From the NCBI GenBank assembly GCA_035578175.1, contig JAQMRL010000012.1:20642671-20706670 (forward strand): a DNA stretch of 64,000 bases, in the 5' to 3' direction. This DNA is from Catonia carolina. Its lineage: Eukaryota > Arthropoda > Insecta > Hemiptera > Achilidae. This document shows, piece by piece, positions 1 to 10,984 of this stretch. Numbering within the stretch: position 1 is the stretch's first letter; each line of letters begins with the position of its first letter. Under the pieces are notes generated by a model. It was not told where the DNA came from and did not search any database. It worked only from the letters and a program-made list of their open reading frames with translations. The position numbers and the translations under genes were made by a program.

Positions 1-700
1 ATCATGAGTGAATGACGCAAAATAAAGATCAACCTATGTTCGACTTAAAAATACGGGAAATCACTAATTAACGCTAAAGTAAGAAATGTAGAAGAAAATG
101 GTTAAAATAAAGGTTATAGATTTTATTTTCCTATAACTTTAATTATACACATTTTCGTCGTAAAATGCATACTAAAGCCGCAGTATTAAATAATCCATTT
201 TTTATCGATTTTGATGAAAAATACAGAAAATCAGTAATTGTCGCTAAACTAAGGTGTGTACAAAAAATTTCTGGATTAAAAGTTGTAGGATTTTTAATTT
301 CCTACAACTTTACTTATACACTTTTCCCCTAAAATGCATATTAAGGCTACAATATTTAAAAAAACCTTTTTTACCACAAAAGCACAGCCGCTCCAAGAAT
401 TTTAGCAGACATTGCACTTATCCTATTTCGTATAATGACAAATGTAGTAAATCAAGCCATTTTTTTTAACTTAGGAATTGTTTTTTTGAGATAATCGCAA
501 AAACGTGAAAAATCGCACGAATAACCTACTACTTCTGGTTAACCGATTTTGATAAAAATGTTCCGTGTCTGGTCAGGTAGAGATATTAAGTTCTAAGTTT
601 CAGCTTTGTTCTATCTTTCGTTCTTAAGATATTTTGTTGTTACACGCGCGCGCGCACACACACAGATCAATCGCTGACAAGATGTTTATTGGGGTCTTTT
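1..700 (+). mobile_element. HLE copy, cut by window start
   Basis: Begins in the ATCATGAGTGAATGACGC part of the unit and runs through both internal modules (GCTAAA at about 73 and 243), the GTTCTATCTTTCGTTCTTAAG segment and a short GC/CA tract to about 700. Divergent from the younger copies. ORFs inside are chance. Confidence 0.75.
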
Positions 701-2520
701 CTCTTATCCTTCGCCATCATGGTTTTTTTTACATTTTGTGGATATTTCGTATGTAATCTTACAGTATTTTTAACGATAAAAACGGGAAAATATTTTAAAA
801 AATCCTACATTAATATTTTAAAAATCAATTATGTTATTAAATTGCCAATCTGGATTGGTGTCGTAGAGTAGAATTTGCACACACCTCGCGGATGTAATTT
901 TTCCAGTCTGTGACAGCGTTAGCCGACAACCTTAACTCACCTGCACAGAATTTCGTTATGGTGTATTCTTTACACCAATTACTATTGGTGTAAATGAACC
1001 AAATAACTTTTTCCAGGATAATCGTCTACTTGCGAGCCATGTACCTACTCTTAATCTCACTTCAACACAACACGTGTGGCTGTGACAACGCCTCGATCGT
1101 TTTTATCTGTAAGCGACTATAGTACGTTTTTTCTTAGTTGAGTCTTAGCGTAAACAAGCCACCGGGCGAGTGGAACGAACAGAACAGAGTTCAAAAAATT
1201 TTGCTTAGTCTATACTACGTTCGCTCTTACCTTTCATGCCGTTGCATCTTTATGCACGAAAAACTATTGAGCCTACTATTGAATTTAAACCCATAGATAG
1301 AATTAGTTTATGAAGAGTGGACCGACTAATGTTGGGTAAATCAGGACCATTAGTGACAACTGACAAAATCTTATTTAAATAGGTAACTCATTTCAAAGGA
1401 AAATTGATAAATAATAAGTCTTAAAGCAGTTTTGTTGACATCATCAAATTTGTCTAAAGCAGCCGTCTTACGTTTTCTTTTTTTAACTGAGGTTTTTAAA
1501 ACATCACTCTGTTAAAATTCACAAGATAGACCGGTAAATTCAGCAGTAAGTGGTTCTATCTCTGTAATTAAATAAGGTTAGGTTTAATTAAATAAGCTTA
1601 AATTAATAAGGTTAGGATATTTATTAGCAAACTTATTGAAAACATTAATTGTAATTGTCTTTTCTCCGCTTCGTACTGGTTTCTGATTTTTATGTTTAAT
1701 ATTACTTCCGGAAGGTTCGTCCGTCATCGTCAATACATCTGTTGTCGCACAATCACGTACACAACCACGCACTAACACCCAAAAACTAAGAAAAATACAA
1801 ACATTGATGCGAATAAATAGAATTTTACATCAAATCGCGCACTAAATCATGAAGACATCACACCACGTATTCCAAAATATGACTGACTCATATACTACAA
1901 GATTTATTTTGTTTTGATTACACCAATCTATAAATAACATATAAAATCATGTGAAATGAAAATAATTTGTGTATAAAAATGACTAAACCATTACAATTTT
2001 ATTATTAGGCCTATTACATTATACCACTGACGATTGAATTGACAAAATGTTGTAATGAGTAGGTGTTTATTTTACCGGTTAGCTTGCAGAGAGTTCACCC
2101 AAGGCCACGCGTGTTAGTTGTTGTGTATTTACAGTGACTAACACATACGCAGTTTGTTTACAGCAGGACTCGACTTACAATAAACGGACTTTAAGTCATG
2201 TTATGACCATTTCTACAGACGAGCTGCTTGTGCAGAATATTTCGTTCTTGCAAATATTCCACAGCCTTTTCTTTAGAATTAACACTACGAAATAAATCAA
2301 AATAGTTGCAGTAGCAGTTTTTTTTACCGTACGGTGAGGAACAACAATAACTGAATACTAACCTATTTTCCAATCTGGTTTAATTAATGTAATTGAATAT
2401 TTTATATTACGGAGTACAATACATTAAGATAAGATACTACAATTTTGATTAGAAAAATTCAGATAAGACACTCAAATTCAGTAGTTATACTGTGGCGGGG
2501 GAATAAGAGAAAATACCCAT

Positions 2521-2634
2521 TTATTGACTTCAGGGGGCCTGAAAAGTGTATATCCCGTGAAAACTCGATTTTGAAAAATTGACATGAAATCATTCCTTCC
2601 CTATATATTCATATAGTAGTAAAAATTCATAAAG
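2521..2634 (+). mobile_element. HLE 3'-terminal fragment
   Basis: Only the last approximately 110 bp of the unit: TTCAGGGGGCCTGAAAA through the terminal hairpin CCTATATATTCATATAG to AGTAAAAA, followed by T. The rest of 700-3370 shows no gene or repeat I recognise. Confidence 0.65.
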
Positions 2635-3669
2635 AAAAAAATTATTGGGAATTGGGTTTGCGCGTTGGTGTAACAGTTATGATTTGTGTGACTGCGTTTA
2701 TTGTTTAACTTTATTCAATCGTTGAGAGATACGTGAACATTTAGCTCTGACATAACTGGTTTATAGTATATACAATACAATTGTCAATGGAAATTCTATT
2801 GTAGCATTGCTGAAACAACTGAAATTCAGTCGTGTTGTTTGAAAAGGGAGACAGTACAGGCTAAACTAAAAAGAGATGGAAGATAAGTGCCGTGTGATGA
2901 AGGACGTATCATGTGTACCTATCCAAATATCAGACAGAAACGTATTAAAATGAATATGACAGAAATGTATTGATAATTCAAATAAATACATAATACTAAA
3001 ACATGGAGGATACAATACATTTTCTGATCGGTATGTTGGTAGCCCTGCTTTATTATATATTTTTGTAGTATTGGAAGACAATATCTACTGCCTATATGTT
3101 AAATTTACTATCAAAATGTATTGTTTTATTTTGTTATTTTATTACTTGTGTAATATAGCATGAAGATCTAAGATTTTCACTTGTTCTATTGTATGTATGA
3201 GTGTGCTAGAGAAGGTTATCCTGGACCGGAAATAAAACTTTGAACTGTGGTTTTATTTTTTTTGTTTTTAATTTTGAACTGTCTCGTTTGAGTGTACATG
3301 TCCATAGGATTTTTTTTGAATTCTAACTAAATAAAATTTTTATCTAATAAAATTGATTTTTTAAATTTCTTTTACCCTATGTGAATATAATTAAATATAT
3401 ACTCGTAGGCCTATATATATTTTTATCCCTGATGTGTTTACGTGGCAATCTTTTTAATTCAGAACAATAAAAACCCTCATTACCCAATGAGATGAGGATA
3501 ATGTGTAAAACGTATATATGAGGTTTAATCTGGTACAGATCCAGGCCGACCATTCCTGGGAGAGTATGGTTTATTGAACCCCAATCATCAAAGTACACCA
3601 GTAACCTCTGGTCAGTATTCAAATCCGTTTAAAAGTACAGTTACCTTAACTACTGTTAAGTTAAGTTAC

Positions 3670-4059
3670 TTAACTACCGGATGGCGACATTAAGTGGCGA
3701 GTTAAAACCTTCAATTTTTGGTGGCCCTGAAAAGGGCCGTTTAAGCGGTGGTCGTCTTGATGGGAAGCGTCGGTCGTAGTCGTCGTGGCGGTCGAGGCTG
3801 GGTGACACGGTTTGTCGTCATCTAGCGGAGACATCATCTTCTTTCCTCGCAGTAGTGCGTCGATGGCTGCTTCGTCGGATCCGGTGGGCGTAAGGCTCGG
3901 TTGAGGGACCGCTGTGGGCATTGCTCGCATCAGCGGGCGATGACGGTCCGGTCGACGGCTTACGGTGGCGGGTCGGCGAGCGGAAGCATCATCTTCTCTC
4001 TTGCGGGGTTGTCGATTAGTCTTCGCTGGAGTCCTGTAGCCGTGTGCCGTGGTGAACAT
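3670..4059 (-). CDS. Basic ORF between TATA box and stem-loop
   Basis: 129 codons, rich in Arg, Pro and Thr (NRQPRKREDDASARRPATVS, later DEAAIDALLRGKKM). In copy 2 the same frame stays open for about 100 codons, but the ATG is ACG and it stops at a TAA five bases before the stem-loop; here an indel lets the frame run through the stem-loop. It is not a histone. The shared open frame may be a leader peptide, a gag remnant or chance in GC-rich DNA. Confidence 0.25.
   Translation of the reverse strand: MFTTAHGYRTPAKTNRQPRKREDDASARRPATVSRRPDRHRPLMRAMPTAVPQPSLTPTGSDEAAIDALLRGKKMMSPLDDDKPCHPASTATTTTTDASHQDDHRLNGPFQGHQKLKVLTRHLMSPSGS
3723..3738 (-). terminator. Histone-type mRNA 3' stem-loop, copy 1
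   Basis: On the minus strand: GGCCCTTTTCAGGGCC preceded by TTAAAC and followed by ACCAAA. It fits the metazoan replication-dependent histone consensus (6-bp stem, UUUC-type loop, ACC/ACCA flank). Confidence 0.6.
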
Positions 4060-4110
4060 CTTGTCTGTTGTCTGGATTGGAATTGAATCTCCTTGTTGAG
4101 TGTAGCGCTC

Positions 4111-4119
4111 TTTATATAG
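4111..4119 (-). promoter_or_regulatory. TATA box of LTR copy 1
   Basis: CTATATAAA on the minus strand, 52 nt upstream of the ATG at 4059; conserved in copy 2 at 33388-33396. Confidence 0.5.
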
Positions 4120-4395
4120 TTTCCGAGAGCGCTGTGGTAGAGGGCGGTTACTGCCTCAGCCTTAATGACAAAGGCCTCTGTCGGTACGCATATAAGCCTA
4201 CCGCCCCTCTTGGAACTATTGGTGGTTCCCTCTGTCGCTACGTCGGAAGCTTTGATAGCCGGCAGCACAGTACTTAATCAAAGGGGGCGACGGTCACACT
4301 ACCTTTACTAGAATTTGACCCAGGAACCTTCCTCTCCGAAAATCAGCTGTTAACTCGCGGCGACTACTTTACCTCTAGACCAACCCGGTGAGTCA

Positions 4396-4715
4396 TATGA
4401 ACACATAGGGAAGGAAAGTATTGTTTTAATGTTGATTTTTCGAAATTGAGTTTTCACTGGAAATACACATTGTCATCCCTCTGAACCCAAAAAAAACATG
4501 TTTTTTGCTATTGATCTCTCTCTCTCCCCTTCTGTATGTGTATGCGCGCGCGTACGTGCGTGAACAAAATATCTTAACAACGGAATTTCGTACCAAGTTG
4601 AGACGTGGAACTTGTGTTAGGTACTATATGGGGACTGGACACGAACATTTTTATCAAAATCAGTCAGCCGGAAGTAGTAGTAGTTGTTTATTTGTGCAGT
4701 TTTCCCAAATGAGAA
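4396..4715 (-). mobile_element. HLE fragment, reverse
   Basis: The 3' third of the unit in reverse: the AAGGAAAGTATTG segment, TCTCTCTC and GCGCGCG tract, then ACACGAACATTTTTATCAAAA, broken off against a jockey fragment. Confidence 0.7.
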
Positions 4716-4756
4716 TGAAGAGGAATGAATTAGATCTAAAATACAAAAGGATATAG

Positions 4757-5131
4757 TGGCTGGTTAGCGGGAACTCTTCACTTTCTCGTGAGAATAAGTT
4801 GCTGCTTTACAAAATGTTACTTAAACCAGTTTAGTTGTACGGCGTTCAACTTTGGGGAACTACCAGCAGAAGTAACATAGAGGTAATTCAAAGGTTCCAG
4901 AATAAGGTTCTTCGGGCTATAACAAGGGCGCTATAGTTTGCAAGGAATGCAGAAATACAACATAAGTGCAACCTTTCTGATGTAATGGACGAGGTCAGTC
5001 GTTTTAATAGAAAATATCAGGCAAGACTTGAAAGTTACGAAAACGAATTAGCCATAAATCTTCTAAACAATGCAGAAGAAGATAGGCGCCTGAAACGTTA
5101 CCATGTTTTGGACTTGTCTGAAAGAGTTTAA
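4757..5131 (+). pseudogene. Jockey-type reverse transcriptase C-terminus
   Basis: 124 in-frame codons, two of them stops. Reads ENKLLLYKMLLKPV, LYGVQLWGTTSRSNIEVIQR, FQNKVLRAITRA, then FNRKYQARLESYENELAINL and EEDRRLKRYHVLDL. This is the standard jockey-clade region after the RT domain. 5'-truncated and dead. Confidence 0.8.
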
Positions 5132-5603
5132 AAAATTTATACATAATATCAATAATTTGAAAGAAATATTACAAGGTTCCTTGAGCGGCCATACAACCAT
5201 GTATGGATTTGGTGCACTGCTTTATAATAAGTGTATCATCTTACCTACTTTTAGTGGATCACGGAAAATACATACGTACAGCTTGTAGAATGTTCTTTAT
5301 ACCATTTAGCGGGGGCCAAGTTAGCAGGTATACTAATGTGATGGTATTACCAATCCCAAGGGTCGATCACTAGTAATCCTTTCATTGTTATAATTTGGCC
5401 TCCGCCAGATGCGTTCAACCCACGGTTACTTTACTATTATTACTCCATTTAGGGGTAGAGATCATCAACAATGTGCACAGTGACAAGCCCCGCCCTCTGA
5501 CGTCACTGGCCACCAGCGACAGCCGACGCACGATACGTACCGTGTCGGTCTGTGATGTTTACTAGTCTTAATACGGTCTGTAATACTTTACTAGTCTTTA
5601 ATA
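5132..5603. other. No gene seen
   Basis: Unrecognised sequence; the last 130 bp before the THAP ORF is GC-richer and may be its promoter. Confidence 0.4.
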
Positions 5604-5909
5604 ATGGTGTGGTGTGCAATTGCCGGGTGTTCTAATCACGATAGACATCAAGGAGTTGCGCATTATAAGTTTGGCCGTTTTACAAAGGCCATTGAAACTA
5701 GATTGAAGTGGATAAATGCTTGCAAGCGGGCCGATTCATTTTCTGCTGATAGTGATCGCGTGTGTTTAGCACATTTCGACGAATCGGATTATGTACGCGA
5801 TTTAAAGTCCAAGTTGCTACGTCTTTCATTAAAACGTGTCTTAAAGACGAATTCAGTCCCACATTTAAATTTTCCGATTTGTAATGCCGTTCTACGTCCG
5901 GTAAACTAA
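5604..5909 (+). CDS. THAP-domain zinc-finger ORF
   Basis: The 101-residue ORF is essentially a complete THAP domain: C-x4-C near the start (WCAIAGCSN), the invariant Trp (LKWINAC), C-x2-H (VCLAHF) and a C-terminal NSVPHLNF standing for the usual AVPT-F box. THAP domains bind DNA and occur in host regulators and in P-type transposases. The upstream 150 bp is GC-richer than its surroundings and could be a promoter. A GTAAAC just before the stop (from 5901) is a possible donor, so the protein may continue into the coiled-coil segment at 6008-6217, but the phases do not fit directly. It may be a small gene, an exon or a relic. Confidence 0.6.
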   Translation: MVWCAIAGCSNHDRHQGVAHYKFGRFTKAIETRLKWINACKRADSFSADSDRVCLAHFDESDYVRDLKSKLLRLSLKRVLKTNSVPHLNFPICNAVLRPVN

Positions 5910-6007
5910 ACTTGTAGTGAAAAACGATACGCTTGTATTGTAAGGAAGTTTATGATATTTAAAACTCATCATCCAATTATAACACAGGTAGTTGACTAAG
6001 TGAAAGG

Positions 6008-6217
6008 ATAGCCGTAGAGGAAGGTAGACCTCGTTTTAATGAAGAACCGCCAAATTTGAATGTTGCGCAGTCAGAGGAAACTGATCTCTTAAAAAGTGAT
6101 AACGCTGAATTAAAAGAAGAAAACAAGTTTCTTATAGAAAAACTTCAGGCTGCAAACGAAAAATTATTAAAATTAAAATCGATATCCCGTGTAAACATAC
6201 CTAAATCGCTGTGTTTA
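6008..6217 (+). pseudogene. Coiled-coil segment downstream of the THAP ORF
   Basis: The frame reads IAVEEGRPRFNEEPPNLNVA and then a heptad-like run (LLKSDNAELKEENKFLIEKL) ending in KSLCL and a stop. A THAP domain followed by a leucine-zipper-like coil is the usual THAP protein layout. It lies in a different frame from 5604-5909 and has no start codon of its own. I infer it was part of the same protein, joined by a spliced or lost segment or broken by a frameshift. Confidence 0.45.
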
Positions 6218-6795
6218 TAAAAACAATACAAAAATCCTGCCGTCACTACGCATCGGCCGAGTTGTTGGGGACCTGCTACGTCATCTTATATCTCACAGCA
6301 GCTGCGCGTGACCGCTACCGTCTTGTATAGTAACCGTGGTTCAACCCGAGTAGTGATGCGTGTGATCTTTTGCTTTCCTAACTAGCGGCTGGTCTTCATT
6401 CACTTGTTGAAGTGTGGTGAAGGTTCAATTTGACTATTATGTTATTCTGTTGTGTATTTATGTATGCAATAACCCCGCTATTCTGAACCAATTTCTAACT
6501 GTGCCTGACAGATTTCGTAACGTTCAAATTTGCAGAAAAATGGGCATATTAACTAAAATGATCGAAAAATTGATGAAATATGTATTACACAGCGGCTTAT
6601 TTCTAAGTCCAAAGCAGAACATGTTCTGGAAATGTAATTTTTGTATGTAGAACAATACATCAACTATACGCACACAGCCTTATCTGTATATGAGGTGTTT
6701 GCGTCAAGTTTTTCGGCACTGCGACAACTAAATATTTGTGAGTTTTTGTAAGTAGTGCTAAAAACGAATAATTCCTAGTAATTGCTTATGAACTA

Positions 6796-7907
6796 TAGTC
6801 GTTTGCATGTTCAGTTGACACAATGGATCTTATGGGGGATCGTCACTGCTATTAGCGCAACTAAAAACATCAATTAAAGGCATCTGCATGCGTATACGAG
6901 TATAAATACATTTTTTTAACCTCTGTAGAACACGTATTTTTTAAGGTAGAACTACAATTCAAGTTTTGCTTGACAGAAAAAATTGATGTGTTATGTAGAA
7001 TGTTTAATGAATTGTAAAAAAATAAAAATAAAATAAAAACATTTTCTTTAGTAGTGTCGGTGGGGGGGAGGTGAAAATGAATATCTTACCTATTTTACTG
7101 CAGAACTACTAATGCCTTCTCCACATTCCCTCGCCAAACTTTCTAAACACTGCGTGATAAATGTAAACAAATGACGCAATAGGTTATTATACTTTTAAAA
7201 AATCTTTCCCAGTTTAGATATCGAAAAAATATTTCACATTTGGAATCCGCATATGAAGTTGAGTATAAATTTATAGTGTTAATTATTAATTCATAGTCGT
7301 ATTCATAGACTGCTCTACATTATAAAGGTGTGTTATCGATAGGGCGTGAAAGAGGGGAATGTTATTGGTTGTTGTTGTTTAGATCAACAGCCTGTAGGCT
7401 GGTTTGAACCTCTAGAGGTTTTACTAAGTAAAACGAGGAGTGAGGTGGTTTACAATTGCCTTCCTCACTGAGTGGAAAAGTACGCTTATCAGCATGCCGG
7501 GCTCTCTGAAAAGCACATATTTTCCACTCTGTAAATGACACCTTCACTTCATTCACCACAGGGTCTGGCTGTACAATGAAATTCATTACTTTCAGAGGAG
7601 ATAACTCTGATTAGTGTCTTTTACACCTCTACCTCTTCTGTTCTTAAATGATTCAGTCATTTAATTAGCTGACAATGTGATAAGAAACAGAACTATTTAT
7701 TTTAGCCCTGCAACAAACAGATTGAGTGTAAATAATTTGACACTCCACCTGTCTGTTATGGGCAATGTTATTGGTTATGATTATGTTATTGGCATTGATT
7801 GATCTACAAAGCCGATGTTTGTGTACGTGTTAGTAGCAGTAAAAGCCCCATAAGAAATGCATTGTCTTATACTGCTCCATTGTGTCAACTGAACGTGCAA
7901 ACGACTA
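6796..7907. mobile_element. TIR element with a SINE-4 inside
   Basis: Ends TAGTCGTTTGCATGTTCAGT and, inverted, TAGTCGTTTGCACGTTCAGT, continuing as an inverted match for about 80 bp with one indel. About 706 bp once the SINE-4 and its target duplication are removed. No coding capacity seen; non-autonomous, superfamily unknown. Confidence 0.65.
7371..7763 (-). repeat. SINE-4 copy 1
   Basis: Flanked by the 13-bp duplication AATGTTATTGGTT (7358-7370, 7764-7776). In minus orientation it runs from TGCCCATAACAGAC to a (CAA)n-like tail CCTAAACAACAACAAC. The long duplication and simple tail show retrotransposition. A 74-codon frame starting MNFIVQPDPVVNEVKVSF is shared with other copies. Confidence 0.85.
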
Positions 7908-8086
7908 GAAGAAATTTTTTTTTAAATAATCGATTGAAATTGTAACTTACATCTGGCATTAAGAACGTGATTATCTTCGTTTTTATTCTCTGCTAAATAT
8001 AAATTTAATGTTTATGTTTATGAGTTTAGTAAAACTATTTTTTAAATAAAATTATCTATTTCATGGGTAAAAACACATCTTAAAAA

Positions 8087-8875
8087 TCTGGTGTGAAACA
8101 CTCACACAACTTTCTCTTGCCGGTGCAAATAATTAACAATAAACCTAACATTAGTAATAAAACATTAGAAATAAACAAAAAACTAACCTCAAAAACATAA
8201 CCTTATTTTAATCATGAGTGAAAGACGCAAAATGAAAATCGAACTCAGTTTGGCTTAAAAATATAGAAAATCACTCTTTCACGCTAAACTAGTCTCTGTA
8301 GTGAAAAATGCTTTAAATAAAAGTTGTAGATCTTTTAATTTACTATAAATTTGATTATATACACTTTTGTCGTAAAATGCATTCTAAGGCCGAAATCTTA
8401 AAAAAATCGATTTTTCACACGTTTTCGTGAGAAAAAAATCAGAAAATCGCTAATTACCGCTAAACTAAGCGTTATACAAAAAAAATGTTCGAAATAAAAG
8501 TTGTAGAATTTTAAATTCTCTACATTTTTTATTACATACATTTCCGCACTATAATACATATTAAAGCCGTAATCTTTAAAAAACACTTTTTTTACGTGAA
8601 AACAGCCTCACCAAGAATTTCAGCAAACATGGCGCCTACCCTATCTTGTAGAGCATAAAAATTTTAGTAAACCAGGCGATTTAAAAAAAATTCGTAGGAC
8701 CAGTTTTTGAGAAAATCGCAAAAAAGTGAAAAATTACACGAATAAACTACTACTTCCGGTTCACCGATTTTGATGAAAATGTTCGTGTCGGGTCCGGTAG
8801 TGGTATGTAACTTAAGTTTCAAGTTCGTACGATGTTCCGTTCTTGAGATATTCTGTTCACACACACACACACGCG

Positions 8876-8938
<63 letters not shown>

Positions 8939-9074
8939 CAATCGCTAAAAACATGTTTTTTGGGTTCAGTGGGTCTGAAAACGTGTAGATGCGGTAAATA
9001 CTCGATTTCGAAAAATCGACATGAAAACAATACTTTCCTTCCTATGTATTCATATAGGCAAGAGAAAGTAAAAA
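8087..9074 (+). mobile_element. HLE full-length copy
   Basis: 988 bp from TCTGGTGTGAAACACTCACA to the hairpin and GAGAAAGTAAAAA; preceded by A and followed by T. Internal modules start at 8282 and 8458 (GCTAAACTA landmarks). Carries a CA microsatellite at 8858-8935. Good reference copy for the family. Confidence 0.88.
8858..8935 (+). repeat. (CA)n microsatellite with CG core
   Basis: CA repeats interrupted by (CG)5-type run, located at the fixed microsatellite slot of the HLE. Confidence 0.95.
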
Positions 9075-9546
9075 TGTGTCGGTTCCGATTGGCAAGATTA
9101 TTGTGTATTGTCATAGCTTCATGCTATGCTGATAAGTTACTAAAACCATAATTTAGTCTGGAATAGAGTTACCTTCCCTGAAAGTATTAACTGAACAACC
9201 TGTGGAGTCTTCCAACTTTCCATGCGTCACAAATCTTTCATGCATACAAACAGGCCTATTACTTTTGTGCAATATGTTATAAAACTGGGTGAACAAAAAG
9301 TAAAACGCATTAAAAATCGTAAAAAATAAATTATTTAAATATTAATGTGAAATTTCGATCACTTTTATCCAATGAGTTGAAAGGTGATTGCCTTAAAACA
9401 GTGCGTATCATTATTTTTGCGGTTACGGCACAACGACCCCTAATTACCCAAATTACAACCTTCACATTCTCTTTCATTTAGCCAGTAGAAATCTTTTGAA
9501 ATTTTTTTTTGAGATTTAGCCTTTGTCCTTGATGATTAAACTAGTC

Positions 9547-9770
9547 TGTCGATTTCTTTATTATAGGGACCCGAGTTTTAAGCCTTGTTTTTGTTAAAAC
9601 CTTTTGTTCAATTCTAACGTCTGTACACCAAAATTTAGCTGATTTCAATCTGCGTTGTTACATGTTAGTTTTATATTTTTAGCGGTTTTTAATATTGTGA
9701 TATCAGGATGAGAAGAAAAAAAGAGCCGGTTTTTTGTTGCTGTAACAGATTGGATGCATTTAGTGGCTTA
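9547..9770 (+). repeat. Foldback-family arm fragment
   Basis: Starts GTCGATTTCTTTATTATAGG and follows the arm sequence of the foldback family (see 11102-12389) to GGCTTATAAC, then breaks off. Confidence 0.7.
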
Positions 9771-9871
9771 TAACAATTTTTTGTTTGGTCTGCAATCGAA
9801 ATATTCATCATGATTAAAATTAGGTTTTTTTTCATTTTACATTTTTACTGATGAATAATAAGACGTCTTAA

Positions 9872-10000
9872 ACACACATCCGGCATGCCGGGCCGGTTTG
9901 TTGGCCGTAGTCCACCATAGTATTTAAACCGGCGGCCGACAATCGGATAGTCTAGTCGACAGTCCCGGCAGTAAACCGGACCGGCGAGCCGGCTGTGTGT
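9872..10000. mobile_element. 129-bp GC-rich MITE
   Basis: Ends ACACACATCCGGCATGCCGG and, inverted, ACACACAGCCGGCTCGCCGG; the inverted similarity runs about 35 bp. Very GC-rich in an AT-rich background. It is absent from the otherwise similar stretch around 18711-18840. Confidence 0.65.
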
Positions 10001-10117
10001 GTAAGCTGACTTATTAATCATAAGTGAATGGTGTAAAATGAAAACAAACCTTATTTTTTTAATCATGATGATTATTCCGAATACAGAATGTGTAAGAGTT
10101 GCGAACAAAAGTTGTGT

Positions 10118-10611
10118 AAGTTTCATATCAGATTGTTTTTGTTTTTGATTTATCTCACCGGAGTAAAGTTAACTACCCTCCGGCAACATAAATCTCATAA
10201 TAATGCCGTTGTTATCCCTCAAACCAACAGAAGAACACGAATTCGTAGTTTTAGACCTCCTTTGATGATTAACCTCTATAAAATGTTGCATTAGTATTCA
10301 ACTGAAAATAAATATGATTAAGTAATGTTACGTAAAATGTTTCTTAGCAACAGAAACTTATTACATTGTTATCAAAAATTTTACATTGTTATAAAACATT
10401 TTTAATATTCAGATTACATTGGACCATAAGAAGTAGTCCGGCTCTCAGGATCGTAGGTGTGCAATAGTACCGAAATTGCCGGACTACAGGGTGACAAACT
10501 TAAGACTTTACTGTCTACTGGGGTTGGTTTAGTTGTTGCCGTTTATCAGCTGGTTTAAGTACCTTAAATCAACTGGTTGACGGAGACGAAGGTTCTGTGG
10601 TTCAAATCCTA
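10118..10611 (+). repeat. Repeat shared with 23795-24231
   Basis: Reads from TTTTTGATTTATCTCACCGG through AAGTAGTCCGG to a tRNA-like, SINE-3-related head (GAAGGTTCTGTGGTTCAAAT). It and the next block recur in the same order at 23795-24620. Confidence 0.65.
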
Positions 10612-10984
10612 TCTTTCGATTTCTTTATTATAGATACCCGAGTTTGGAGCCTTATTTTTCAAAATCGCTCGTTCAATTTTAACGTACTATGCACCACAAT
10701 TTAACTGATTTTAATCTGCGTTGTTATATGTTAGGTTTATATTTTTAGTGGTTTTTAATATTGCGATATCAAGATGACTAGAAAAATGAGCCGGTTTTTT
10801 GTTGTTGCGACAGATCGGATGCATTTAGAGGCTTATAACTTGAACACTGCTCGAATGATTTCAGATTTCGCCGGAATATAAACTTGTATGTTGTTATTGC
10901 ATGTACAAAATTTCATACTTGTAGCTTATTTAAATTTTAAGTTATAAGTAAAATTCCGAATCCCTGCTAACACCGTAAACGCTC

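Larger units (their letters stand above)
3678..4298 (-). mobile_element. Solo-LTR-like element with histone stem-loop, copy 1
   Basis: Closely similar to 32943-33590 over its whole length. The far end is GGTCACA. CTAC occurs on both sides (3674-3677 and 4299-4302), again a 4-bp duplication, though the first six bases seen in copy 2 appear lost here. It interrupts a minus-strand SINE-3 copy whose two halves flank it. TATA is at 4111-4119 and the stem-loop at 3723-3738, both on the minus strand. Confidence 0.62.
3380..4395 (-). repeat. SINE-3 copy split by LTR copy 1
   Basis: tRNA-like head at 4303-4395 (inverted GGTCTAGAGGTAAAG A-box and a B-box region like GGTTCAAATCC) and body/tail at about 3380-3673 (inverse of the part reading GATGGTTGGGGTTCAATTAA at 56522-56541). 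Together they match the plus-strand copies at 52081 and 56376. Confidence 0.7.
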
